Positions 1-11,200 of a DNA stretch of 64,000 nucleotides are shown piece after piece. Source of the stretch: Drosophila pseudoobscura (Eukaryota > Arthropoda > Insecta > Diptera > Drosophilidae); contig NC_046681.1 of the NCBI RefSeq assembly GCF_009870125.1, forward strand, positions 29,658,001 through 29,722,000, in the 5' to 3' direction. The first letter of the stretch is position 1, and each line of letters begins with the position of its first letter. The notes under the pieces were generated by a model. It was not told where the DNA came from and searched no databases. It saw only the letters and a list, made by a program, of their open reading frames with translations. Both the position numbers and the translations under genes were made by a program.

Positions 1-483
1 CTGTCCCTGTCCAGTGATTGGCTTGGACGACGACAAAGTGGCTGCAGATCTGCAGAGTTTGACATGGGCCCCATTATACTTCTTGTATGCCTCCTCCCAC
101 AGCTGCTTAAAGTTGCTGTTGGCTACAAATGCCACCGCCTGGGAATACGACATCGGCAGAGCGTCTAGAGCATGTCCATTCCCGCCGCCGCCTGATGATC
201 TCGGCAGGGGGTATACCCTACGTGGGGGCTGCTTGCGGTATGTCTGCACAAGGATGCGGGTCCAGGGGTGCTCCAGTTGCCCTGTGGGATGCGCTCGTCG
301 ATCCAATTTCGGCCAGCTGCTGAAGCTCGTCAACTTTCGGTGCTTCTCCAGCGCCTGCAGCCACGACTTGTCGCATATGACCTGATAGCGCCCCTCGCTG
401 CTCCCATCGCCTGACTCACACACATGTTGCAGATCAATGCCGATTTCTTGCCATATCTGCTCACTCTCGCTATCGCCCATCAT
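1..483 (-). CDS. Unidentified protein, N-terminal 161 codons (runs off left edge)
   Basis: The minus strand opens with ATGATGGGCGAT at 483 and stays open for 161 codons to base 1, so the gene continues outside the window. The protein begins MMGDSESEQIWQEIGID. A Trp-rich segment follows (SWLQALEKHRK, FSSWPKL, HPWTRILVQTYRKQPPRR), then a Gly-rich spacer and a second conserved-looking block (SYSQAVAFVANSNFKQLWEE). No domain, signal peptide or membrane segment is visible, and I do not recognise the family. Coding status rests on the uninterrupted frame to the edge, the two start codons in an AAAAATG context, and the promoter-like motifs upstream at about 725-753. The plus-strand frame over the same bases gives an unconvincing product rich in Cys, Pro and Ser and is taken as a shadow. 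Confidence 0.6.
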   Translation of the reverse strand, partial: MMGDSESEQIWQEIGIDLQHVCESGDGSSEGRYQVICDKSWLQALEKHRKLTSFSSWPKLDRRAHPTGQLEHPWTRILVQTYRKQPPRRVYPLPRSSGGGGNGHALDALPMSYSQAVAFVANSNFKQLWEEAYKKYNGAHVKLCRSAATLSSSKPITGQGQ

Positions 484-717
484 TTTTTATTGCGTTTTTG
501 GGTCTGCTTCCGAGCCTCACTTTTGTTACACCACCACTTACAATGCGGTGTGCTGGTGCTGCGGCGGCACTGAGAATCACATTTTATGACTGTGCAGTCC
601 TCGAATTGGGAGGGGAGGGCTTTCGAATATATAATCCACCGATTTGTTTGGATTTTCTTATCTTTGTCATAACAATTTTCGTTGGGACCGCAATTTACAC
701 CTAACGAGACGACGTCA

Positions 718-756
718 CAAATTTCAAAATATACCGTAAATATACTGGCGAATTAT
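718..756 (-). promoter_or_regulatory. Promoter-like motif pair upstream of the 1-483 gene
   Basis: Two near-copies of AAATATAC stand 12 bp apart, reading AAATATACCG and AAATATACTG. They resemble the reverse complement of the Drosophila core-promoter motif 6 of Ohler (KTYRGTATWTTT). They lie about 245-270 bp upstream of the minus-strand start at 483, a reasonable place for a TATA-less promoter. The match is approximate and there is no independent start-site evidence. Confidence 0.35.
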
Positions 757-759
757 TTG

Positions 760-2359
760 TATGCAAGTTGCATCACATTGCTCGTTTTGGATATTCCGTG
801 GAATATAACTAGCTAGCTAAGTCCTGAGGGTCTAAACTCATAAATTTATCCGATTATTACATCCTACAATACTGGTTAATTTTAAGCTCTCATCATTATC
901 GGATTGTTTATAAAATAAGGTTTGAACAAAACCGCTCAACAACAATTTCCAATAAACTAACTTAATTACACGGTAACTACACATTCGCTACATATTAACT
1001 ACATTTTCATGTAATTACCAAAGGCGACACCTGAAGGGGAAATGTGTACGTTTCAAAAATTTTTGCCCGTTTTTTTTTTCATATAAGCCCCATGGAAGCG
1101 CCAGTGTGAAAAACCTCCGTTATACATGACTTTTTTCCGACATTTTTGAAAAAATTGAGATTTTGACGGCAAACGATCAGGAGTTCGATGCTGATCACGA
1201 ATTAGTATTCGATGTTGCCTGGAACATGGCTCTAAGTGGCATTTCTACACGGTTTCTACATTGGTGCATTGGACAAGAGGGTGAGTCCATAACGCGTCTT
1301 AAAATATACTGGAAAATACTAGGAAAAACTATGAAAAGTATAAAAATTGTGAGGTGTGTGAGCTAGACGTGGTGGCAAGAAAACAAGAAAATCCGATGAA
1401 GTATACGGTCTGACCCTCAGAAATATACCAAAATATATGCGATGAAAAACCGAACTTAGCCCACTTAGGCCCCCTCTACTTAAATAGTTCAACAACTTGA
1501 GGTAAATGGCGGAAAATATTAGAGATTGTTAATTCTTCTTGTAGATTCATGCCATCTTTTTTCTGAACTTAAAAAAAAACACGATATTTTCCACCTGAAC
1601 TGCGCTACATTATTAAATTTTCATCATTTTCGGTGGCAAATTGAAATAATCCCTTGGCCTATAATAGGCTAATCGTTCTCCGTCAAGGATTGGAAAGCAT
1701 ATTGCTCAATTTTGATGTTTCGCCTAAGATTATTAGCTATATAGAACATTTAGCCATGCCCAAGTAGTTTTATACGATTGATGACTCAATTTTCTACTTA
1801 ACTGGCTTATTCTTAATACTGGCTTTTATTGGATCTTGCGCAAAAAAAGGTTATAGCGAAATAGATAAGTGGAATGTCATTTCTTACATTTCTTACTTAC
1901 TCAACCGGAGTAAGGGGTTTTATTATAACCTATTTTGTTAATTTAATATGAAGATACTGTTTTTCCAAGTTCTAAATTGATTTAAAACATAATTAATAAA
2001 GAAATTATCTCCAAATTGATATGTTTTAGACATTTTCATGCATATGGTTAGGGTCTTGTAATATGTAATATGTATCTATGATATAATTCTATTATATAAT
2101 ATTCATTTCCCCACGGTATGCAGGATGTTGCTCAGCCCGACCATGTTGAGGAACAATGCTGCTCGAATTCTCGGCACATGATTTCTCACATTCGTGTAGA
2201 ATAGAGGGCGCCTGTGTATGTAAGAGAAAAACAGTTGCTGGCCGATAATAAACGCCATAGTTATCTGAATTCAAGCTATCAAAAAACAAATTTCACAAGT
2301 ATTCACAAGGTATAACAACAAAGTAAATATTTGTATCCCCAAAATGATTGTAATTTGCT
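760..2359. other. AT-rich intergenic DNA, no gene seen
   Basis: This stretch has only short open frames with no recognisable protein content. The part from about 1010 to 1440 is richer in complex sequence than its surroundings and contains further AAATATACC motifs near 1420-1436. That part could be regulatory or an old dispersed repeat copy, but nothing can be named. A minus-strand open frame at 2092-2289 (65 codons) contains YGVYYRPATVFLLH and two Cys, but has no supporting signal. Confidence 0.5.
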
Positions 2360-2575
2360 TTAGATTTGGTGGATCGGGTCAGCTGTTTGCAGCTTTTCCA
2401 CACAATAGCCACACGTGACTAGACTGTAGAGAACAAAATGAGACCGTTCTGAAATGAAATACAACCGAAATCCATTCTTGGGAGATTTCGTGGTCTGTCG
2501 AAAACAATAGACGCACGTGCCTGTAATAAAGTTGTCTAATGCAGATGCATACCCATGACAATGACAGCAAAACAT
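2360..2575 (-). CDS. Candidate small Cys-rich protein, 71 aa
   Basis: The open frame starts MFCCHCHGYASALDNF and contains three spaced Cys pairs: CCHC at residues 3-6, CVYC near 22-25 and CGYC near 56-59. The spacing is what a small zinc-binding fold would show. A short intron-like stretch ends just upstream, with a CTAAT branch-site sequence and TTTTAG near 2605-2620, so the frame may be the last exon of a longer transcript. The stop is TAA at 2360-2362. No family is recognised. It could equally be a chance frame, since codon use cannot be tested here and no start-site evidence exists. Confidence 0.3.
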   Translation of the reverse strand: MFCCHCHGYASALDNFITGTCVYCFRQTTKSPKNGFRLYFISERSHFVLYSLVTCGYCVEKLQTADPIHQI

Positions 2576-2654
2576 TGTTGAAGAATTTATGCATACAAAA
2601 AACTAAAAGTAATTAGTTTTAAAATATTACTTTGAAATAATACAAAGTTGTGGT

Positions 2655-2852
2655 CTACCTCCTCTGTTTACTTTTCGTGCAGCAATTCCCACGCTCCTCT
2701 GCCCGAAATCTCTCTGGTTTCCTCCAAAACCTAATCTTATCAATACGCCATCCAGATCTATACAGTGCCGCCTTCGGGGTTCTGTTCATAATGTACTGTT
2801 TGCACTGTCGGCATTTGAAAGAACTCCAAAGCCAGCATCCACATAGCGACAT
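2655..2852 (-). CDS. Candidate small basic Cys-rich protein, 65 aa
   Basis: The frame begins at an ATG with a good fly context (GACAAATG) and reads MSLCGCWLWSSFKCRQCKQ at its start. It then continues with a very basic, Arg/Lys-rich tail ending in CCTKSKQRR. The spacing CGC, then CRQC, then CC looks like a small zinc-binding or protamine-like protein. The stop codon overlaps a possible splice donor (AG|GTAGAC), so the real 3' end may differ. It lies directly upstream of the other Cys-rich frame on the same strand, and the two could belong to one transcript. No homologue is recognised. Confidence 0.3.
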   Translation of the reverse strand: MSLCGCWLWSSFKCRQCKQYIMNRTPKAALYRSGWRIDKIRFWRKPERFRAEERGNCCTKSKQRR

Positions 2853-5800
2853 TTGTCGCTGCGGTCGAAAGGTCAAGGTGGGCCATTGTCTGTAGGTATT
2901 TTTCTTACATTTTGAGTAGTTTGAACAGTAGTAGTAGTAATTTTCTACTATATTTATACTAATACAGTAGCAACTGGTTTTTTGGGCAGGCCAGGCCCCA
3001 AGAGAGTGCCCCAAAATGATCTGGCGAACCTTTCCCAATTGGAATTACCGAATTCACTTCCGTTTTGCACAAATTAGCAGGTTAAATATTGTTTATAAAT
3101 AACAGAATCACGTGTTAAAGGCTTGCCTCCAGTTCCAGGTTCAGCTTCTGCCCCGCAGATCACTCGCAACCCGGCAGCTGAGACGTGTTTGCGTGCTAAA
3201 AGTTCTTACAACTTTTCACACTTTAAATGAGTTCTGACGACAATTAAAATACTTGCATTTATATTACATATTTACAATAAATGTATATACATATAGTATA
3301 TGGCTGTAGAATGCCGGCCCCCAAATTGGGGAATAATGAAGTTTTTAAAAATACTCGTACTTCCCTTGGATATGGCTGTGCCGCGCTTTCGCCCACTATT
3401 AAAGCCCAATCATAAAGCGGCGCACACGACTCGTGGTGTTCATTGCAAGCCAATTTGGCAATTAAGTTATTAAAAACACCTTATCGATGACACATACATA
3501 CGATCGCAGACCCGGCTCCAGAGTGGGACTGACTCCCGCCCATAAATCGAGTATCAATGGGACTTGACTTATTGTATTTTAAGTCGAAAAAGTCACATGC
3601 TGAGCTTTATGCCTCCGATTTGCAGGAACAGAATGGTTTGTCCTCAGTTGGTGTGGAGATTCCCATCTGGCCTCTTTGCCAATCTTATCTCAAGCCGAAG
3701 GCTTTGGTACAAAAGTCATTGTATTTTTTTGTTCACTCTAGCATTGTAAAGTCTCTGTCGGCTATAAAGATTAGAGCCGATATTATGGTTAGTACCATTG
3801 TAAAAGACATATTTAAGATAGCTAGCTTTGCTCGCCGCTCCTCGCCCAGTTTTTTTTTTTTTTTATTATTTGGCGGACGCAAATATGGCCGTAGTATCAA
3901 TCGGGCAACAGAAGAAAAAACCCAGAACCAACGTAACCCCATGACCCATTGGTGGTGGTCAGCCTTCGTCTCAAGCGAGAGCACTCAACGCTCAATACCT
4001 CCCCCCCAGCTCCAACTCCAGCTCCCACTTCACAGCAAGCCAATCCACTCCATTCCACACTCCAATTTGTGGTCTCAGTTTTTGTATATCTCTCGGCTTC
4101 GATGACCCTCGAAATGTCAATTGGTATGGCAATTTCCTTGCCGCCACAATTCGTTTTTCGTCTGTGGCAACTATTTTAATTATTTAAGTATTTACTTACG
4201 TATTTTTACTAAAATTGTTCTCGCCTTAACCGGCGTCGATCAATCAGTATGATTTCGTTTGATTGATTTATTGTTGAGAGCGAAACTTGTTTGCGCCTCA
4301 AAACGTTTCGATCGTTTTTGTGGCTACTACGGATTGGAATCGTAATGTATACAGGCTACAGATCTCGAAACGAAATCACTAAACTGGCGAGAAAGTTACC
4401 TTGGGATAAGCCAGTGCATGAGTACGTCAGGAATATGAAGAGTATCTAAGTTAGAATCATGTGTTGGCAGATAAATCATATCTTATCTGCACAGTAATCA
4501 CACAATCGAGATATTTTTAGTTTACAACATTAAGATCCCTATGATAAAGATGGGTTTTGATAAAACTTTTACTTCCATGTGTCAGCCAAAGATATATTCG
4601 TTTTAAATGATGAATATTCATCAGGCATGTTTTATGGTTGATAGTAACATTCCACTACTTTCTTAGTGCTTTGACTTGTGTCCTGTTCTATTGCAACTCT
4701 TTCCTTTCCCGAGATAAAAATTCACATTTAACTGCCTGTAATATGTTGCGTTCTTTTTGATATGAGCTGCTCGTACATTGATTCAAAGGTCTTGGCTGTT
4801 TGCTTGACAAATCGAGTTTACATTTGCCAGGTCGAAGCTATTAATACTCTTTTATTTATTGTTTGAATATATATGAGAAAAATTATCATATTTATATTTA
4901 GTTAAAATGGTATCCGATCAAAATGTGACCTATGAATTTTGTGGATAAGAATTTGTCTTTTAGCCTTATCCATTCCAGTCTTTGCCTAAAATATCAAAAA
5001 CTTGAGTACTGTAGGGTACGCTAGGGAATTACCGTATGAATATTTGTATCATTTTATTTTGGCGCCCCATCGCATCCCATTTAATGGACATCAAATATAA
5101 AAGACTTTCTGGCCGCTTCAATTAATTTGCTGTACGAGTATATAACGCAAAATATTTTGTATGCGAGCTAAATATTGACTGCTATGTTTTCTGTCCGTCC
5201 GGTTACCAGTTCAAGCTGGTAACATTTTCGGTCATGGACGATGAAGCCAGTTTGAGCTAGATTTTGGATATATGTAGTAGCGTGTGCCAGGGGGGGAATG
5301 GGACGGGACCCGAGGGAGCCTCAGACAACCGTATATTTATATTTTTGGGTTGATATTCAGAATTTTCAGATATTTATTTGAGCAAACATTTCAATTGCAG
5401 AGTTTCGATTCGCGTAGCATGATATGGTATGGTTCGCTGACTCAATTGGAAATGACAATGCTAAAAAATAGAAAACAACTTTGAAGATCATCTCAGCATA
5501 GTGAGAGCTTTACACAGCTTATAGTGTCGTATTGCTTGGATCGTGCTGGATGGTATCCGATCCGATGTACATTTGTTGCATGTGCGTGTGGTTAATTGTT
5601 TGGGCGAGCAATTATTGAAGTTTGTCACTTTTCATTAAGCAAAAGATGGAAAAATCCCAGTACACAGATGCCAGAATGTGTACAAGGAAAGTTCTATGGA
5701 ACGGAAAGACACCTAAATGGAGTATCTTCAGCACTTTAGTATCTTTATCGAGCAATTACTGCTCGTACCAGCGTAATTATCTTGTAATCAAGTTGATCTC

Positions 5801-7054
5801 AAGTCTGGAAAAAGTGTGCCATCGATAAGGTCGAAGATAAACCAGGAATGTAAGTCGAAATTCTTGCGAATCTGATTTACAATGTGGAAAGTACCAGATT
5901 ATCTAACTATATATCAGCTGACTGATATAGAAAGATAGGTCTCGAATTGCTCATAGAGTCTCTCCCTCTCTTTATTTTAATATAACCGGAAAGTACTACT
6001 ATGTGGGGAGGAACTTCTCACAGCTCCATCGAATATTTGCAGTTTCCAGTGAACTAATTTCGGAAATGATCTGACAATGGCTAGTCATTAAGATCGCTCA
6101 TTAACTCAGCCATCTCTTAAAACAAATATACATAGACAGAGATATAAATATATACCCCAGAGATACAAATACAAGTCTATATATTTATGCCATGACTCGA
6201 CTGCATTGAACCGCATCTGTAACTGGTAAAATCAGACAAAAAGTTTCTGTGTTGTGTGCACCAATTTATGCAGATAATTATAAAAATTGAAACAGCATTT
6301 GACTGGATCGGAATTGAGCGAAAAATGCGATGCACAATAGAAGAGCGTCAGTGGGGGTGAGGGTGAGGTGGTTCGAGGTGGTTCAACCGACTAAAACGAT
6401 AAGCACACTCCCTTTCTCCGTCTCTCACGCTCACGCCTCCGTCCCGTTCCGTTCCGATCCGTCTACGTCTCCGTCTCCGTCTGTTTTGCACTAAATTGCA
6501 TTGCATAAAGCCCGAAACCCGCCTCTAACCGGTAAACGTTACTAACTAACTATCTAACTATCTATGTCTCTGGTCGGCAAAAACAGCAGCAACAGCAACA
6601 GCAGCAACAATACTAATTCTATTGGAGATACAACAAGTTGTCGCATATATTGGACGCACACCCTACACTCCACACTTTGGGGAATGTGCGATCGCTGTAA
6701 TATTCGCTGACCAGAGAATTCTGTCAACAATTTGGATTATCTTTATACATATATTCATACATAGTATACTCATCAAAAGACATTTAAAGTCCAAGTATAT
6801 ATGTTCATATGTATTTCGTGTTGTTTTTTGAGTTCTTCAAAATAATCTACAGTATTTCTTACATATAAATATATGTATGGTAGGGAAAAACTTTTGTTTT
6901 TTTCAAGTAATCAAAATAAGTAAAAGTTCTTGATATTATATTTATACAAAATTTAAGAAGAAATGTGTTTTTCTTTTTGTTGGGGATTATAATGCCATGA
7001 TAGTGCGGGCATTCCACTTGATCTCAAATATTTAAAAAAGTCTTTAAAATGTTG

Positions 7055-7092
7055 TATATATGTATGTATGTACATATGTATGTATGTACATC
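7055..7092. repeat. TATG/TACA microsatellite with palindromic TACATATGTA
   Basis: A run of TATG and TACA units contains the self-complementary TACATATGTA. Similar runs recur across the non-coding parts of the window (see 25531-25583). Confidence 0.8.
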
Positions 7093-7540
7093 CCTTAAAA
7101 ATGTTTACAGTCTACGCGGATTCCCATGAAGAGCAGAGTGCATTGAAATGTATGTAGTTTTTTTTTGTGGGTTTTTATGGCTGCTGTGTATAGAACGGGA
7201 TATAAAACAGGCGCGTGCAGTTCAACGACGGCAACGGTGTGTTCCGCTAAGTATTCAGCGCATAATCGATTGTTCCTATAAACTGAAATCGAAATCGAGT
7301 TTGAAATGAGCAAATAAAATAAAGTTCCTTGGGCGGCGGCACAGTTAGACTTTTGGGGTTCACGCTTTACGCATGTAGACGGCGTCTATGTCGATCGATT
7401 AAGATAGCAACAGTTTTTATGATCATACATATACGTATGTACATATATACTATATATGTATGACAAATCAACTCCTTGATCCACGATCGTTGGTTGACGA
7501 ACCGAACCCCGATGTCGCGCTAATAAAAAAAAAAAACTCC

Positions 7541-7572
7541 AGCAGCAGCAGCAGCAGGCAGGCAGCAGCAGC
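7541..7572. repeat. AGC trinucleotide tract
   Basis: AGC/GCA repeats with one GGCA interruption lie just after an A-tract, in the upstream or 5' untranslated region of the first SLC17 gene. Confidence 0.8.
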
Positions 7573-7874
7573 GACACCAGCGCCGATCGTCGCTTATCTG
7601 CTCACATATAAACTAAAGTCGGGGGGAATAATTTCTCATTTGTAATTTAACAGGCGGCGTGCGCGGATCGAGCAGAGAACAAAGCGCCAAAAGCGGGGAT
7701 CGAAGATCGTTAACAGTTTTACAGTTGTTGCGTTTACGTGTGTGTGTGGAAAACATTGCTAAAACCAAATTCGACTCAAACACATAGACACACACACAGA
7801 CACACTCCTCAGTCTTAACTCCACACACAGAGAGAGAGAGCAGAGCGGTGCAACACTGAATAACGGAAGAGGGG

Positions 7875-7904
7875 CCAAAGCCAAAGCCCAAGCCAAAGCC
7901 AAAT
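7875..7904. repeat. CCAAAG hexamer repeat, five copies
   Basis: Five consecutive hexamers read CCAAAG, CCAAAG, CCCAAG, CCAAAG and CCAAAT, within the probable 5' untranslated region of the transporter gene. Confidence 0.8.
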
Positions 7905-8208
7905 CCAGAGCGAAAGAGAATCAAAGAAGTGCGTGGAGGAGCCGGAGTCGGAGTCGGAGAGCCCCCATTGCCGTTTCGTTCTCGCTGCGTGTGGTTTTTA
8001 GTTGCGTTTTGTAATTGTTACGCATGCGCCAGAGCCAAGTGTTAAGGAAGTAGAATTTCTTCTGGAGAGAGATACAAAATTGTGTTTTGTGTGTGTGCTC
8101 GTGTGCGTGTTCGCGTGATATCCTTCACCTATATAGCTGAACCGATCCTGTGTAATCGTGGCGAAGGAACTGAGCAACTTGCTAACGTTGAAAAGCAATA
8201 ATCCCGAG

Positions 8209-11200
8209 ATGACACAACAGCCGCAATGGGGCATAAACCTATCACGGTGTAAGTGTCCCATGCCCAAGCCCCTGCCTTCGGGGGGATCCGCCATCAAAAG
8301 TTATTTGGCAAAAACTTTCTGTGTTATCTTCCACATCCGTAAACCCCGAGCCCAACTTTGGGAGTGTGCTTTATTGAATAATAAATACGAATCGATGGGG
8401 ATGGGGTTGGGGCTGGATACGTTGAACTCCGATCGGAGCATTCTTGAAATTAAATGATTTAACAAAGTATATTTGAGTGGTTTAACCGACATTGACCGAC
8501 AACAAAATAAATTCCTAAATATATAATACACACACATACCCATACGCTGTATACAGCGGTCCGATGTATAATGCATAAATGAAAACAATGACAGATACAG
8601 AAACAGAAACGCTTCTGCCAGCCACTTCCGATTCAGTTAGTGGATTTATTTAGTATTTCGTGTCTCGAATTTTACGCTCTTTTATTTCGGTTTTTTCGGT
8701 TTTTGTTTGTTGCCATTGTGGACTGCTTCTTTTCCTCTCATGTCCGAACTGTTGGCATTCCCGGCACGCGTTAACATAATTCACATAAAATCGTGTATAT
8801 ATTTTGCATTCGATTTGCATGTGAAGTGACTCGTGGAACGGGGAAGTCGGTGCGTCAGGTGTGCAGGGTGTTCCCAGTGCCCAGTGCCCAGTGCCCAGTA
8901 CCCATCAATCGGGCCCGTCAATTTTCATAATCGCTATGCCATGGAACCCATTATAACGAAAAACAGTTATTTATTAACTGGGAATTAATGGGAAAACAGT
9001 TAACCCTGTTTCCTCTGACACCCCCTCAGTTAGTTATTCTTTTGGACAAGGTCAATGCTATTTAATAAATGTTTATCCTGCGCGTTGTTCTTTTGTAAGG
9101 GATCGTTTCTTTTGTAAGAACTTGCCTACTGCGTTACACAAAGATTTTGCATACCCTTGTAGATCCATATTTTTGTAGGATCTATCTGCTGATGAGTTTT
9201 GAATGTTCCCTCTCTGGAATGTCCAATAATTACAGTTTCATTCTCTCGTTTGTTAGCTTTTACTTTGGCCATACAATCAATAGCCTGTGGCTGTTGTTAT
9301 TTGCCTAGAAAACAAACACAGAAAGTCGAATGTGCCTGGGAATGGGTTTAGTTTAACATCTCGAAACGGGCAAACGAAACCCCCACATGATTAAACGTGA
9401 GTTCTAAAGTATTTTGTTAGCCTAATGAGTTGTTAAGTCTATGACTTGGCCATAAATCATCGGATGCAGGGCATTGATTGGCACTCCAATGAATAATACC
9501 CGAGTGCCCAAACACCGAAAAGTCCATTCCCAAGCTAATCGCTTTGTTTCATCACTTTCCCTGCACGCACTCGTCGTCTGCCCCAATTGTTCTATGCGAT
9601 GCACGCTTATCGAACATGTGGAGGACGGGCGGGGAGGCTCGGGTAGGTGGTGAGGGCCACTTGCCTCTGAAGGGGCATATCTCGTATGCAGCAATCGCAC
9701 ATTACACTCGCCCCCAGCCCGCCCATTGACATAATTTTCGCAAGACCGCGGAAATGCAATGCAAGCGCCCCAAGAAAATGAAGTAAAAATGTGAAAATGG
9801 AATATTTGTATTTGTGCCGAGGCCGTGCTATCAATGCTATGATCTGGGACTGGACGCTATAGATTGTCTGGAACTATATAATATACATGTATGTATATAT
9901 GTAATTATGAAGACAAAGAGTCGGAGAGTCAGAAATGTCAACAGACAGACAGGAGATTGTTTTATTCTTTTTCACTTTCCCATTATTGCAATGATTGCAT
10001 GGACCTAACACATTGCTGTATATATACATATGTACATATATGTAAATGCATATAAATAATTACTGATATATTTCGGATGGATACAAACTTTTCCATGCTA
10101 GGAGTTTTCCCAGTATGAACTTATCTTCTGGAAAGTTTTACTCGACTACTATGCATATTCTAGAAGTTATTGGAATTTTCTTTAATACAATATTTACTCT
10201 ATGCTTCAATGATGTCCTACGAGTCCCTTATTTATGAAGTTCTCATTGGAGATTGTACGATTTTTCTTGCTTATAAAGTACTCAAAGTAATACCTAGCAC
10301 CAGCTTTATATGCGATAAGACTGTGGGTACTACACAATTCTGATTAGATCTTAACCAGCTTATCGTGTGAAGTGATGGGACTTGCATCGAGTGTGGTCAT
10401 ATATTAACGCCAATAAGCGTGATTGGTCAAGTGAAATATAGCCATACTTCTCGAAATGAACGAGAAATATGATTAGCGCCTGTATTTACATACATATGTA
10501 TAGAAAGACGGTGGCCTAATCAACTTATCACTTGGGGGAATTGTATGAAAAGGAGGTTGTTTTTTTGATTTTTTACTTTTTATTTGACACTCGTGCGACT
10601 GGTGCGCGTATAAAGTTTCTTGTCGGCTTCGTTAAGCGATTTGTCAAATATTGACACATTGTTAATTTAGCCAGTTTTGGAGTTTCGCTTTTTCAACCAG
10701 CAGCACTCATGCAAAATATTTAATAACAATGTTAATTTATAAACAAAATAAGATGCTAGCCAGTGACGTCTGTGACACCCACCGGGCTATCAAAATAAAA
10801 GAGTGGTTTCATTATAAAATCAAACAGCGCGCTTTTTGGATTTTACGTAGGTAAAATGGATGGGGAAATGCCAATAGATGATCTAATAATACTCATGAAT
10901 TGGACTGCGATTATATTTGCCTTAGAACGATGCAGACCCTCTGTATCGTCAGCAATATTGTTTGTTTGCTCTTCTGGTTAGAGCGGATCTCTTCATATAT
11001 GTAGGTCAATGTTGACCCTTATTCTTAGCAAACTCTATCAATTAATTGATCAATTTAACCTTCAAAACTGATGAACTTGATCCGGATCCGAATCGCCCAA
11101 TTAAGGAGGTTCCTCTGTCCCAAAATGGGAGCCCTATAAATGTACACTGAAGACCAATTAATTGGCAGTGCCCTCAGTCCGTTGTTTTATGGTCATTGTG

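Larger units (their letters stand above)
3039..7600. other. Intergenic region upstream of the first SLC17 gene
   Basis: About 4.5 kb of AT-rich DNA without a convincing gene. The longest plus-strand frame (3557-4105) runs through a poly-T tract and a Pro/Gln-rich low-complexity end and is judged spurious. Visible simple sequence includes a pyrimidine-rich CCGTCT tract near 6415-6482, a CAGCAACAG tract near 6584-6611 and a TGTATGTA tract at 7055-7092. The stretch probably holds regulatory DNA for the transporter gene to the right. Confidence 0.5.

Noticed and set aside
2650-2895. Plus-strand open frame over the Cys-rich candidate
   Set aside because: The opposite strand gives the more protein-like Cys pattern with a better start context; the plus frame opens without an ATG.
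3557-4105. 182-codon plus-strand open frame
   Set aside because: It reads through a poly-T tract (poly-Phe) and a Pro/Gln-rich end, shows no domain, and overlaps equally long frames on both strands.
7613-7924. Minus-strand frame rich in Gly/Phe and Cys/Val
   Set aside because: It is the translation of CCAAAG and CA simple repeats in the transporter leader region.
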